Assembly: GCA_946811695.1 (NCBI GenBank) | Contig: OX328127.1 | Coordinates: 49,119,774 to 49,183,773, forward strand | Length of the DNA: 64,000 nt | Reading direction: 5' to 3' | From: Gonocerus acuteangulatus | Taxonomy: Eukaryota > Arthropoda > Insecta > Hemiptera > Coreidae | Shown here: positions 1 through 11,990 of the stretch, in pieces | Numbering within the stretch: position 1 is the first letter of the stretch | Layout of the letters: every line of letters starts with the position of its first letter | The notes under the pieces: generated by a model | What the model was told of the DNA's origin: nothing | What the model saw: only the letters and a program-made list of their open reading frames with translations | Databases searched by the model: none | Translations under genes and position numbers: made by a program

Positions 1-1164
1 TTCTAAATAACGACGCTAATAGCCAAATAGTTGATGCGCAGTTAAAAATAAATAAAAATAAAAAAAAAAAAAATTAGTGTTTCTTTATAAGGTATTTGGA
101 TTTAATCGAAGACAAATTAGTAATTGGTCTAAATTGCGTGATGTATAAGTGCGGGTTTGCTTTCCATTTATTGTGTTATATCAATTCTATTCCACGAAAT
201 ATAAAGAAATCAGGAAATGCTTTATATTTTATTTGTTGAAGCCGAGCATTGACGATCAACATCGCATTATATTAGAATTTTTTTACGATCCCTTAAAACG
301 TTCATTTCTCCTTAGGAATGGTCTTTCCAAAACCATATCCATCCATCCTTTTCAAAATAGCCCAAAATCCAATGAAACAGCCAAACATATTTAAATACCA
401 TCGTTGCACAACGTTTAATCAATCTCAGTGCACGAGGAAGTAAAAGTTGAAGAGATTCCATTGGGTGAACGTACGCGACCGGAATGAAACAGAAAGTAAG
501 AACAGCCTTATCATTGAACAGGATCAACTTATTTACGGAATGATAATTTGAATTTGAATTGAAAGGGCTGGTTATTAATCAAACGCCGATCAAGAATCGA
601 TTGATAAGACATGGCGATGAGGATCAGCCTACGTAACCACAAGCTAATCGGCTAAGCAGGCGCACCTAGGCTCAGGCTTCAAGTGAAAGCTTATTATAAG
701 TCAAAGAAAGCTCCGCCGAGATTAACCTTTATCACTTCCTCGTTAATCGGGAAAAGAGTGAAAGCAAGAGACAACAAGCCAGAAGGCCAGGATGAGGAAA
801 ATTTTAATAAACCGTTTCCTAATGTGCGAACAGGAAGAGCCGGGCATAATCAGAGAGCGGACAGCTATCAAAGACACGCCCAGTCCAATTAGCAAACGAC
901 CTACATTTAAAAAATCGTTACCTCATCGGAAAAAACCGACGGCTTCCCTGTAAATTTATCATATTGAGTGTGCGCTTCCGAATTTATTACGATAATTTTG
1001 AGAAATAGTATTCACGGTCCGCAAACTTGTTTATTTCTTTATGAAATAATTTTTATTTTTTAAGCAGAATTTTATCAAATTATTAATACGTTACAATTAC
1101 TATCGATCATTTTTTTTTTGTTTTGAAATTGTGATATTTTTAGGTTTCAAAACATTTAGACGTT
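1..1164. other. AT-rich non-coding stretch
   Basis: No gene is recognised. There is an A-tract at about 59-72. A more complex, less AT-rich stretch at about 600-900 has no recognisable coding signal; its longest open frame (683-892) resembles no family I know. Confidence 0.5.
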
Positions 1165-1300
1165 TTAGCGCGGTTCCTCCCTCACCCATAGGGAGGAACC
1201 CCGCTTATAGGGTTGATACAATGAAACAATCCGGAAGTGCCGACTAGAAAATTTCGCGTTTCAGAACCCCTAGAGACCGAAAATAACGGTGGTTCAAATT

Positions 1301-1345
<45 letters not shown>

Positions 1346-3870
1346 CTGTTCGCTCTCTAGATAGAAGACGAATGGTTCGATTTTGATGAAATTTGGTACA
1401 AAAATCCTTCGTCCAATTTGAAAGGTCAAGTTCGTAAACCAGCAAAATCCGCCTACTGAAAGATGGCGTTTGGGGGGAAATTCGCGCAAAAAAAATCGTA
1501 ACGCTTACGTTTTTGAGTTCATAAGCTTCTAAGTACTCGTTTTATATGATTCCTGGGCTAGGAAAACGAATGAAACCATTTTCAAGGCGATAGCTTTAAC
1601 CGTTTTCGAGAAAATTGGAAAAATCGTTTTTGAATACCGTTCTTGGTTTGGGTACTTAGAATCATGGGATTCAGTTGAAACATTTTCTGCATGTTCTACT
1701 TTCATCAAAACTAATATGTTGAAATTTTGGTTACGTTTGGAGTTAAGGAAGGGTTAGAATAAAATATTTTATTAACAGACATAAAAAGTTTTAGTAACTT
1801 TGTTTACTTTCCTTAATATCTCGAAAAAGGTTGAAAATCTTGGGAAACGGAAGAATACCATTAGAAAACTTATTAAATGCTCTAAAAAAATGGTTCTAAT
1901 GAAAGTTTTGAATAAGCGATGTCAATCGGAAAAATAAGTGCTTAAAAGTTTTGGAAACTTCGTATACTTCCATTAATATCTCGAACACGGTTGGGAAATC
2001 GTGGGAAGTGGATTGAAACTATTTGAAAGCTTACTAAATTCTCTACAAAAATGATTCTAAAACTATTTTTGATTAGGTTAGGTCAATCGGAGAAATAAGT
2101 GCTTAAAACTTCAAATACGTCTGTTTTGTTCTTATGAACGGGTTTTTGTCGTTCTTTTTGTAATTTTTGTCTCTTTCCCTTGGTTTTTTATTGCTTTTTA
2201 TTTTTGTAATTTCTTATGTTGTATTTGTAAGGAAAATGTATGTGTGTGTAAAACAGGATAGGTAAAATGAGACCAATTTTCTGTTGTCAGAAATAATAAA
2301 AAGTTTTGGGAACTTCGTATAATTTCTTAATATCTCGAAAACGGTTGAAAATCTTGGGAAGCGAAAGGTTACCATTCGAAAGCTTACTAAATGGTCTACA
2401 AGAAAGGTTCTAAAGAAAGTTTTGAATAAGCGATGTCAATCGGAGAAATAAGTGCTTAAAACTTTTAAGTAATTGATTTCGCTTATTCGAACTGTTCTTT
2501 TTGTCTTTGATTTTGGTACTTAGAATTATGGGATTCAGTTGAAACATTTTCTGCAAGTTCGAATTTTATCAACACTAATATGTTGAAATTTTGGTTACGT
2601 TTGGAGTAAAGGAAGGGTTAGAATAAAATATTTTATTAACAGACAAGAAAAGTTTTGGTAACCTTTTATACTTTCGTTAGTATCTCGAAAACCGTTGACA
2701 ATCTTGTGAAGCGAAAGGTTACCATTCGAAAGCTTACTAAATAGTCTACAAAAAAGGTTCTAAAGAAAGTTTTGAATAAGCGATGTCAATCGGATAAATA
2801 AGTGCTTAAACTTTGAAGTAATTGATTTTGTTTATTCGAACGGTTCTTTTTGTCTTTGATTTTGGTACTTCGAATTATGGGATTCAGTTGAAACATTTTC
2901 TGCATGTTCTAATTTCATCAAAACTAGTATGCTGAAAATTTACTTACGTTTGGAGTTAAGGAAGGGTTAAATTACAATAATTTATTAATAGAGATGAAAA
3001 GCTTTGGAAACTTCGTATACTTTCCTTAATATCTCGAAAACGGTTGAGAATCTTGGTAAACGGATGGTTACCATTCGAAAGCTTACTAAATGCTCTAGAA
3101 AACAGGTTCTGAAGAAAGTTTTGATTAGGCGATGTCAAACGGAGAAATAAGTACATATAACTTAGAAGTTTGATAAACGATAATTGATTTCGTTTATTTA
3201 TACGGTTCTTTTTGTCTGTTTTTATTTCTTGTTATTTTGTTATTGCTTCTAGGAGGAGGATGTATGTCTCAATAAAACAGGGGAATAAATACAAATTCTT
3301 TGAACCTGTAACAGAACTGAAAACGTAAATATTCTCCGTGTAGGGTCAGTCCGGGTCGAGGTAGTAGGCCGGTTCAGGTAGGCTTTTATTGTACTTCATA
3401 AATCAAGATTCATTGTTCTCATCAAGCATTCTAGGACAGCTGACAGTTACCTTTACCTGTAGGAAGTCATGCAGCCAAATGCTATACTAGAAATATAATT
3501 ATATTTTGTGGTTGAATGTGGCCGTAGTTCAATAAAAAATAACACTACTTTCTCATTTTCATGTACAATTTTATTTTGTTTAATTGCATTTAAAAGTAAA
3601 ATGGATATGTTAGCACTGCAAGTTAAGTAAATTAGAAATATATTCGTAGAAGAGTCTTCGTAGACCGAAACTTGGGACGGCAGAAAGAGTAATTTCTGCT
3701 TAGGATAGTTTCGTCCCTAGCCAAAAATCTTCTTTTTTTTTTTTTCATATTTTTTTACATTAGGAATGATCCAAACAAAGTAATAACTGTTTCTATTAAA
3801 AGTCTACAAAATAACACTAGGGATATGAATGGAACCGCGCTAAGATGACGCAGTTCCTGCGATTTGGACT
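1165..3870 (+). repeat. Hairpin-ended repeat, copy 1 (possible Helentron/HINE-like element)
   Basis: This is a full copy of a family present again at 30949-32195. It opens with TTAGCGCGGTTCC (1165-1177), and the inverse GGAACCGCGCTAA lies at 3831-3843. The 5' end folds: GGTTCCTCCCT pairs with AGGGAGGAACC over a 7-nt loop (1172-1200). Near the 3' end GGAACCGCG pairs imperfectly with CGCAGTTCC (3831-3857). A (TA)n tract sits at 1303-1341. The body is a tandem array of a unit of about 160 bp (starts near 1786, 1946, 2301, 2650, 2999), the last ones inside a higher-order period of about 349 bp. Subterminal inverted repeats, a 3' hairpin, an internal microsatellite and core tandem repeats are known traits of Helentron-derived HINE/DINE-1 elements, so that class is my inference. 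No transposase or helicase is encoded. Confidence 0.65.
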
Positions 3871-3907
3871 TTTTTTTTTTTTTGTTTTTTTTTTCATCAG
3901 GTTTAGA

Positions 3908-3909
<2 letters not shown>

Positions 3910-3976
<67 letters not shown>
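3910..3976. repeat. (CT)n(TA)n compound microsatellite
   Basis: Uninterrupted CT repeats run directly into TA repeats, just outside the right end of the hairpin-ended repeat. Confidence 0.9.
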
Positions 3977-3984
<8 letters not shown>

Positions 3985-4059
3985 GCACATTCGTCAGCAA
4001 GGTGGCTGTTTTACTTAGCATCCCTCTCCCTTATTAAAAACAGTAATGTCTAATATTCT

Positions 4060-4600
4060 TGAAAATATTTGTAACTAGCTGTTACCCGGTGTGCCAAGCT
4101 ACACCTACTTTCTGCATCTATAAAAGCTCAAATAAGTTAGATACCAAATAAGTAATATTAAAATCTAATAACACAACTCTGTAGCTGTTTGGGTACACAG
4201 TTTCGAATCCGAGACCTCGGAATTGTTAGTCCTAGACTATTTCAACCTAGCCTATGACACTCACAGGATCAAGACCTGCATGCGTGCCAAGTTTGGTCAA
4301 AATCGGTCAAACGGCTTGGATTTGTATGATGAACAAACATACACACAGACAGCTGGTAGACGTTTTTGACCTAGCATATGACTCTCCCCGTATCAAGATC
4401 TACGTGTGTGCCAACTTCGGTCAAACGGTTTGGGTTTGTATATCGAACAAACGTACACATAGACAGGTGGTAGACGTTTTTGACTTAGCCTACGAGACTT
4501 CCCGGATCAAAATGTACCTGCGTGCCAAGTTTAGTAAAAATCGGTCAAACGGTGTGGATTTGTTTAAGGAATAAACCCACAAACAGACAGGTGATTTTTA
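4060..4600. repeat. Interspersed repeat with three ~115-125 bp tandem units
   Basis: Units starting near 4247, 4371 and 4484 share the order CTAGC-TATGAC, ATCAAGA, GTGCCAA, TCAAACGG, GAACAAAC and ACACA-AGACAG. One open frame (4254-4574) crosses all three, but its peptide only mirrors the repeat and I do not consider it a gene. The stretch at 4077-4110 resembles the ends of common insect interspersed repeats; the class is unclear. Confidence 0.55.
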
Positions 4601-4606
4601 TATATA

Positions 4607-6307
4607 CAGGGTGTCCCGTAAATGTCTAGTCATACTGTGGGAGGTGATAGAGGACCTTTAGGGGAATAAAAAATGTTCTATGACGATTTTCCGAATTTTC
4701 ACACATAAGGGAGAAAACGACGTTTTATTGTTTTATCGAGACGAACGTGGTTTTTAGTAGAATAATCGTTGTAGCTCCGGCTCAGACGGTTCTACTAGAT
4801 GTGAAACCAATCGAAATATGAGTAAATTTACTATAAGACTAGTTGATAGTAAACGTAAAAATGAATGAATGTAAGTATGTCTATCTTACCAAAAGAATGC
4901 TATTCTAAATTTCCTGACATTTTCTTGATATTTCTTACCCGCGTTACTCCTCAATGGGCAGGATTTACGATTTCCGGGTCTCAGAAACACTTCCTCATTT
5001 AACCAGCTTTCCATTCATTTATCACAACCCTGAGTTATTGAAGTATGTGAATGATTTAGGAACAAAAGTTTAAAAAAAAAACATGGATCAGGGAAAAGAA
5101 AATTATATATTATTTTCTTCAGTTTATTCAAAAATCGTAAAAGAAATATTTGTTTTTATAAATATTTAATAAAATATTAAGTAAATATTTACTTAAAGCA
5201 CTAAAAAAACCTACTTCCACAAAAATAAAAAAAAATTCTAAAACATTAAATAAATAAAATACACATTTATTTTGAATTTATTAATTACATTAACTAATAC
5301 TGGGTCCAGGAGGTGGCCATTAATAAACACCAACCATACATTAACCTCAAAAATTATTATTTTTACCTAGATCACGCATTTGAACACATTTTTACAGGTA
5401 TTTATAATTAGGAAACAAATGCTTTACCTTGAATTGATACTGATGTCAACGCTTGTGAGCCGCCCTGGGATTCTCGTGAGCCCATGTGTGTTTGTTGTGG
5501 TAATCACATATTCCATCCCTAATAAATAAGATGTAGATAGTCCTGTAAAAATGTGTTCAAAAGCGTGATCTAGGTAAAAATAATACTTTTTGACGTTAAT
5601 GTGTGGTTAGGGTTCATTAATGGCCACCTTCTGGACCCAGTATTAGATACTGTAAATAATAAATTCAAAATAATAGTGTATTTTATTTATTTACTGTTTT
5701 AGGAATTTTTTCCTTTTCGTGGAAGTATTTCTTTTTTTATTGTTTTAAGTAAATATTTACTTAATATTTTATTAAATATTTATAAAAACAAATATTTCTT
5801 TTACGATTTTTGATTAAACTGAAGAAAAAAAATGTAATTTTCATTTCCCAGATCCATGTTTTTTTTAAAACTTTTGTTCCTAAATCTTTCACATACTTCA
5901 ATAACACAGGGTTGTGATACATGAATGGAAAGCTGGTTAAATCAGATCCTGCCCATTGAGGAGTAATGCGGGTAAGAAATATTAAGAGAATGTCATGAAA
6001 TTTAGAATAGCTTTCTTTTGGTAAGATAGACATGCTTACATTCATTCATTTTTACGTTTACTATTAACTAGTCTTATAGTAAATCTACTCAGCTTTCGAT
6101 TGGTTTCACTTCCTTTCTATAGAACCGTCTGAGCCGGAGCTACAACGATTATTCTTCCAAAAACCACGTTCGTCTCGTTAAAACAATAAAACGACGTTTT
6201 CTCCCTTATGTGTGAGAATTCGGAAAATCGTCATAGAACATTTTTTGTTCCTCTAAAGGTCCTCTATCACCTCCCACAATGTGACTAGACATTTACGGGA
6301 CACCCTG
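4607..6307. mobile_element. Foldback element with ~760-790 bp terminal inverted repeats
   Basis: The left arm starts with CAGGGTGTCCCGTAAATG at 4607, and its reverse complement closes the element at 6307. The arms (about 4607-5397 and 5547-6307) match along nearly their whole length with scattered mismatches and small indels; about 150 bp of unrelated sequence lies between them. The flanks are TATATATA on the left and TATAGATA on the right, compatible with a TA duplication (or an 8-bp one with one mismatch) in low-complexity DNA. Both arms can encode a similar peptide starting MNVSMSILPKE, because they are inverted copies. No transposase was recognised, so the element is non-autonomous. It shares the terminal CAGGGTG with the foldback family at 23192 and 37326. 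Confidence 0.8.
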
Positions 6308-6401
6308 TATAGATAGATTTTTAATTTTGTAATTTAAGGACTATTTTTTTGTTTTTAATTTTGTTTTGGGTTAACTTCTAACAGACCGGTCTTTTCTTGT
6401 T

Positions 6402-6453
<52 letters not shown>

Positions 6454-6745
6454 CATAATATCAAACGAGTTTCTTTGGAAGGAAGTATTAAAAAACGACC
6501 GGTAAGGATTAAATAATTATTGATTAGGAGCAGTAACCCCTCCGCTCTCGAGAAAAATCGATATTACTAATTAAGAAACGCGCCAAACCGTTTGTTATGC
6601 GTATGCAATATAAAAACGTTTAGTGACAAAAAACAACAACCGTGGCCGGTATGGTATTAACAGACGCGCACTAACAAATATATACAAGTATACATATACT
6701 TGTATATATATATATATATATATAAATATACATATATATATAAAT

Positions 6746-6792
<47 letters not shown>

Positions 6793-6930
6793 ATATATAT
6801 ATAAATCAATTTTAAAAATATCAGACCCGTAACAGACTAGAAGGGCGACTACTAGAGAGAGGTACCTGATTCATATATTAATTATAAGTGAATTCTGCCA
6901 TCCAGTAGAAAACATGTTTATGAAGATTTG

Positions 6931-6983
<53 letters not shown>

Positions 6984-7470
6984 TCATCTTCCTTATCAGC
7001 CAACGAAACGTGCTATAAAAACGATTGCGTCTATTTAATCAGTCTCGGGCTACCTAATGGTCTACTATGAATCCATTTTTAGAAACAAGATTCATTATCA
7101 GGCTAGACGAACTCTGCATTCCAGACAAGCTCTGATCTATTCTGGATGGTTGTGCTCCATTTGTAGAACCGTTTGGATCTAAAATAGATAGGCGCGGTTT
7201 GGATCTATATTACTAACAGTTATGATGCTGGTGTAAAAAATAATATTTCTTAAAGTGTATACTGTTATTCGACTAAATGTTTCCCGTCTCTCAGTTTTAT
7301 AAGTTTTAAGCAATATGTTAGATCAAAATATAAAACATTATATGATTGTCCAATAAGAATGAAATACGGAATTATTTACATGATGGCATTGAGAATTACT
7401 ACACAGTATTTTTTTTAATATAACTTGTATTGTTGTTGTGCGTGTGTTATTTATAAACACACACACACAA

Positions 7471-7520
<50 letters not shown>

Positions 7521-7629
7521 AGGCACGAAACATGTCGGGAGTGATTAATAATAAATAAGGAAATTTGAAGAAATGTCAACTGCTTTAACAACCCCAAGTA
7601 TTTTAAAATTTGAAAGAATTTATATACAT
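6308..7629. other. Low-complexity region with long homopolymers
   Basis: It holds a run of 47 T (6403-6449), a (TA)n-rich block (6701-6803), a run of 49 A (6931-6979) and a (TA)n tract (7471-7519). No gene is recognised. Confidence 0.7.
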
Positions 7630-7811
7630 GGGGTCTCCCGTGCTCTAGTGGCTAGCGCCATAGATTCATAAGCGGGAGATGGTGGGTTCGATCCCCACCG
7701 GCGGCAGGAATTTTCTCATCCCACGGCTCGTTGGGAAAATTCCTCGCTGCACCCTGGATGTCGGCGCTAACGGCCTAGTTGTCAAAGCGCCATAAAAAAA
7801 AATATATACAT
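7621..7811 (+). mobile_element. tRNA-derived SINE with 9-bp target-site duplication
   Basis: The element (7630-7802) starts GGGGTCTCCCGTGCTCTAGTG, a degenerate tRNA 5' half with an A-box-like stretch, followed by a B box (GGTTCGATCC, 7685-7694) inside a T-arm-like hairpin. A tRNA-unrelated part ends in an A-rich tail at about 7793-7802. TATATACAT stands before it (7621-7629) and again right after the tail (7803-7811), an exact 9-bp duplication. The head is repeated at 17626, and head, body and tail recur, diverged, at 27181-27380. The internal RNA polymerase III promoter is inferred from the boxes. It is not a functional tRNA gene. Confidence 0.8.
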
Positions 7812-10800
7812 AATATTGTAAAATTGAGATTAACAAAGATTTAATTTAGATTGTTAAGGTGAATAATATTTTTTATATTTTTAATAAGAACAAATACTTG
7901 TATCTACATGCATTCAAATGTTTTCAAATGGTTTGTGAAATTTTTATAATTTGTTGTGTATATATTTATTCTGTAGATGTTCTAATATCTTATCTAAGTG
8001 TGGGCTACCTTTAGTCAGTAAGTCATGCATGTCATGTGGAGTGTCCAAGTAGTTGCGGATATTCCGAAAGAGATTGTCTGTAACAGATGAACCTCGTTAG
8101 TAATGAATTAGATGTAGACATGTATAAGTTGTTAATGGATCACCATAGAGAAGGAGAACATACCAAATACCGAATTAAGCTGAACACCTAACAATTTGCA
8201 CGGATCATGCCTTCTCTCAGACCCCGTATTTACCCTCAACCATTCCACTTATTCATCTCCCCCTACCGCAAGGTATCTCCTCTTCAAGCATGAACCAAAC
8301 ATACCAGCATTATTTCCGCCTCTACTCGAGTAATCGCATGATTTAATGTGGATCGCTTCGAACACATTCCAAGCAACCACCAATTTTGGAGAGGAGGAGG
8401 CAGCAAGTAATTTGTTTGCAACAGGAACGACAAATCACACAAATATTTCATTGTGCCCCCGAGAAAAGTTATTACAACGGCAATCATTGTTTATGCTTGC
8501 AAGAGGAAGTGCATGGGTGTAGCATAAGGGTAATTTCAGCTTTCGGCTGAACAGCTAACATCGTCATCCAAATGAACTGATATAGAGCCCCCACATCCGC
8601 TTGTTCCCTTCTAGGTACAACGTGCTATAACAGGGAACATCTACATACTAGGTTTGACGAAGATATACACATTTGTTACTATCCATAACCTTTCATTAAT
8701 CGCTACACCATTTAAAACCCTAGTTGTTTTGAAAATGATATAAAGCAACATGATAAAAACCAAAATATTAACAGACAGTTATATTAATTAGCTGCACAAT
8801 ATCGACAGAGAAGAAACTACGGTCACGACCATTGCCGCGATATGATGGGTACGAGTTTCGATATTTCGGTATCCCGACCAGTAAATCGGGCCCCATCCAA
8901 CTAATATCAGGGTACAGAATAACCGTACAACAAAATTTATTACGAGGACTTATCTAGATAGAAGCGGGAGCACTGTTATTAAAAAATATACATCTTCATA
9001 CCTCGGAAGGGTGGGATAATGGGTTTAAACGAATGTGTTATTTCGTGGTCATAAAGTAGAGACAATAATTCCATTACTTTCTAACAGATCGGATCAGCAG
9101 CACATTTTCAGCGGTATTTATTCTCCGAGCTCTTCTAGAGCCTTTCGAACAAGAAAAAACTATCTACACCATAAAGACAAACCCCATCCCTCATAAATAA
9201 ACGCATTCGACATCGCATCCTAAGAAAACTTGTATTATTTGTAAATTTTTATTGATGTTAGATCGGTCATACCTAATACTATACATGGATTGTTATGTCC
9301 TATGTTAAACAAGCGGCCATGCAATTTACTATACAACGTACTGTATTCAGCGTGGATTCCGTCCAATAGAGGATTATCATTAGGCCCTACTGGTTATGAA
9401 CAAGGATCCTTAAGAACAGTAAAGAGTTTTTGCATTTTCAAGTAGTCTTCCCTCTCGAAATAGATTCGATAAAACTAGTTTGTCAGCCTATGATTCACAG
9501 AGAATACTTCGTTGCAATGTTACAGATATTTAAGTATGCAAGTAATGGCCAATATGAGCAAGGAGTTGAATCAGTATGACCTCTTGCCTGGTTCTTCTTC
9601 TGCTAGATGGCTATTTCGCAACTGTTATTAAGATGTCGTATGACCCACTCAAAGTGTGTTGTCATTGAATAAGACTAAGATTTTAAGATCGTTTAATCAT
9701 GTCATTAAACCTTACATAGGTGACACCAATGTCGATGGTCTACACCAAACGTTTTGATAACAGTTGTTTTACCGTTTACCATTGGTTGTTTATCTGGTAA
9801 GTAATGTAGTCCTCAGCAGTACTGGTAAGTTTCTCTTAAGGCAGGACTTGGTAAAGAGATACTTATGTCGTTGTGGCCGTAAGTAAAGTCTTAGTTGAAG
9901 AGACCTTGCAAAAATGGGGTAATTCCTTGATACTGCCGCTTCAACGGATTAAATTCAGCTGTTCACTACAACATACCACCGTTGAAGAATTAATTGAAAC
10001 TGATTGGGAATAGCAAAGCAATAGAAGAGAGCCCATGAAGCTGACGGTTCATCGGCCATGAATACGGTGTGGGAAAAACTCAGGCAGGTCTATCGGCCAT
10101 CTCAGGCACGGGGGCATTCCTACTTGACCCCAGTCCTTCGTGTCCGTACACTCCTCTTCTTCTCAGCACACACATTCACATGTATAATTAGCATTTCAAA
10201 CTCAAGAAATACTTATATATTTAAAGTCTTCTGGTTTTAGGCGCTGGAGATACACCACGATTCAAATAAAGAGCCTGAGTTTTTCCTGTTAGGGATCGGT
10301 TAAGAAGATAACTCAACTTAAAACAAACAACGATTTCATAGTTTACATTTACCCAACAGAATTTACTTAGTAACAAACCACTTTGTCCTAGGCCACAGGG
10401 AGACATCGCAGATTTCCTGATAAATGGCAGCTGAAGAGACCCATTCAGGCCTAAACAAAGTACATGTGGACATAACATATCTGCAAAACACGTTTCACTA
10501 TAGGGTAAGCTCGTCGAGTTCGCGTTCATTGTTGGAATTCTTAGATAGATGCAAAGGTAAGTGCAATGCAGTATAGAAGAATGTCAGTATCACAGGAAAA
10601 AATTAAGATGCTCTGGGATGAATTGACAAATTTCAAGTATTAAAAACCGTTGTTTGCGACAAAAGTCGTGTTTGACAGTCGTCAGATCGAATAAACCATG
10701 TTGGTCGATTCTGTCTTACTCATCTGCCTTCTTCAAAAATTTATCATTAAGTCGATCGGAGGTACAAGCTGTGCAGTATGTATTCACTTCATGTTTTTCA

Positions 10801-11990
10801 TTGTATAGAATTATAACTGAAGAAGGGATGTGAATGAACAAGCCATAAAGGCAAATGTAAAATGTGCATAAAATCATTCCGAATATTCATAATTTAAACT
10901 TGATTAAACTATTTATAAGTTCGAAAACGAAGGTACCTGTTAATGATAATCGTTGTACTGCATTTCAAGATAATAGTTGACAAATGAAAAGTAATGTTTC
11001 TTAGTTCCTAATGTGATGGTGTCACCGAGACAATTTTTAGACATTACCTTAAAGAAGCCGACCACTACGGCTTGAGCAATGACGGGACCCGCCAAAAGTA
11101 ACAAGACTCTTCCTTTTTGGTATAGACATATCCAGAGGAATAGACACAGTCAGCGATGAGAGCTTAAACAGAAATCACAAATGCTGTGAATGTCCGAATA
11201 CCAATATTACGCCTTTCGTCAATTATCATTATTAGAGAAACTAACGATTTTCTAAACGCATGCGACAAGAAACAAGTTATTTCCTGTTTTAACAATGTCG
11301 TTATGACAATTGCTACTTCGTCGTAATCATTTTGGAATACAAATAGATGATCTTCGGATAAGACAATTATTTACATTCGGATTTACAATTACTGCATCCA
11401 TTAGACAAAAAGCTGTAGTTTGAAGTCAATTATTGTTTATAGGCGTTATTCCAATGACCAACCATTATTGCGCCTCATCCTCAAGCTAGAAAGAGTATAG
11501 CCACCTACTAACAATCGAAAATCCCACGATTCAGGATTGAGTGGCAGCATAATCCGCAAATTACAGAGCCGTAAAAGCACAGCCTCGTATGATAGGCAGT
11601 GTGCCATATTGGATACAGCGAGCCGAGTTTACGATTCCCCGGACCCAAACCACCCAATATCCACCACATCCAGGACCCTAGATATACTGCTTGTGTCACA
11701 CCTTATACCTTACACCTCCCACACAAACAGCCATATGTAGTCTGGGCTTTATTTACAATCCGACATAAATGTCAGATGCACCATAGACTCTATATTGAAC
11801 AATAACTCCAATAGAAATTCGAATACCACAGAGCATATTTTATTTTACGCAGTGATATTGAAGGACTCACACCTACGTTATTGGAATATTTTAAAGATAA
11901 TTGTTTTATTACATGATACTAAAGTTTGAAATAATTTTCTATTGATTTTACAAATTTATAAAGATAGTAATAGGAAGAGCTAGGTAAGGA
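7812..11990. other. Non-coding stretch without recognised features
   Basis: Moderate AT content with little low-complexity sequence. All open frames are short and none resembles a known family. Nothing else could be assigned. Confidence 0.5.

Noticed and set aside
4864..6045. Peptide starting MNVSMSILPKE encoded in both arms of the 4607 foldback
   Set aside because: The similarity follows from the arms being inverted copies; the left-arm frame breaks soon after and no domain is recognisable.
7630..7702. Functional tRNA gene
   Set aside because: The acceptor stem does not close, a tRNA-unrelated body and A-tail follow, and a target-site duplication brackets the whole as a SINE.
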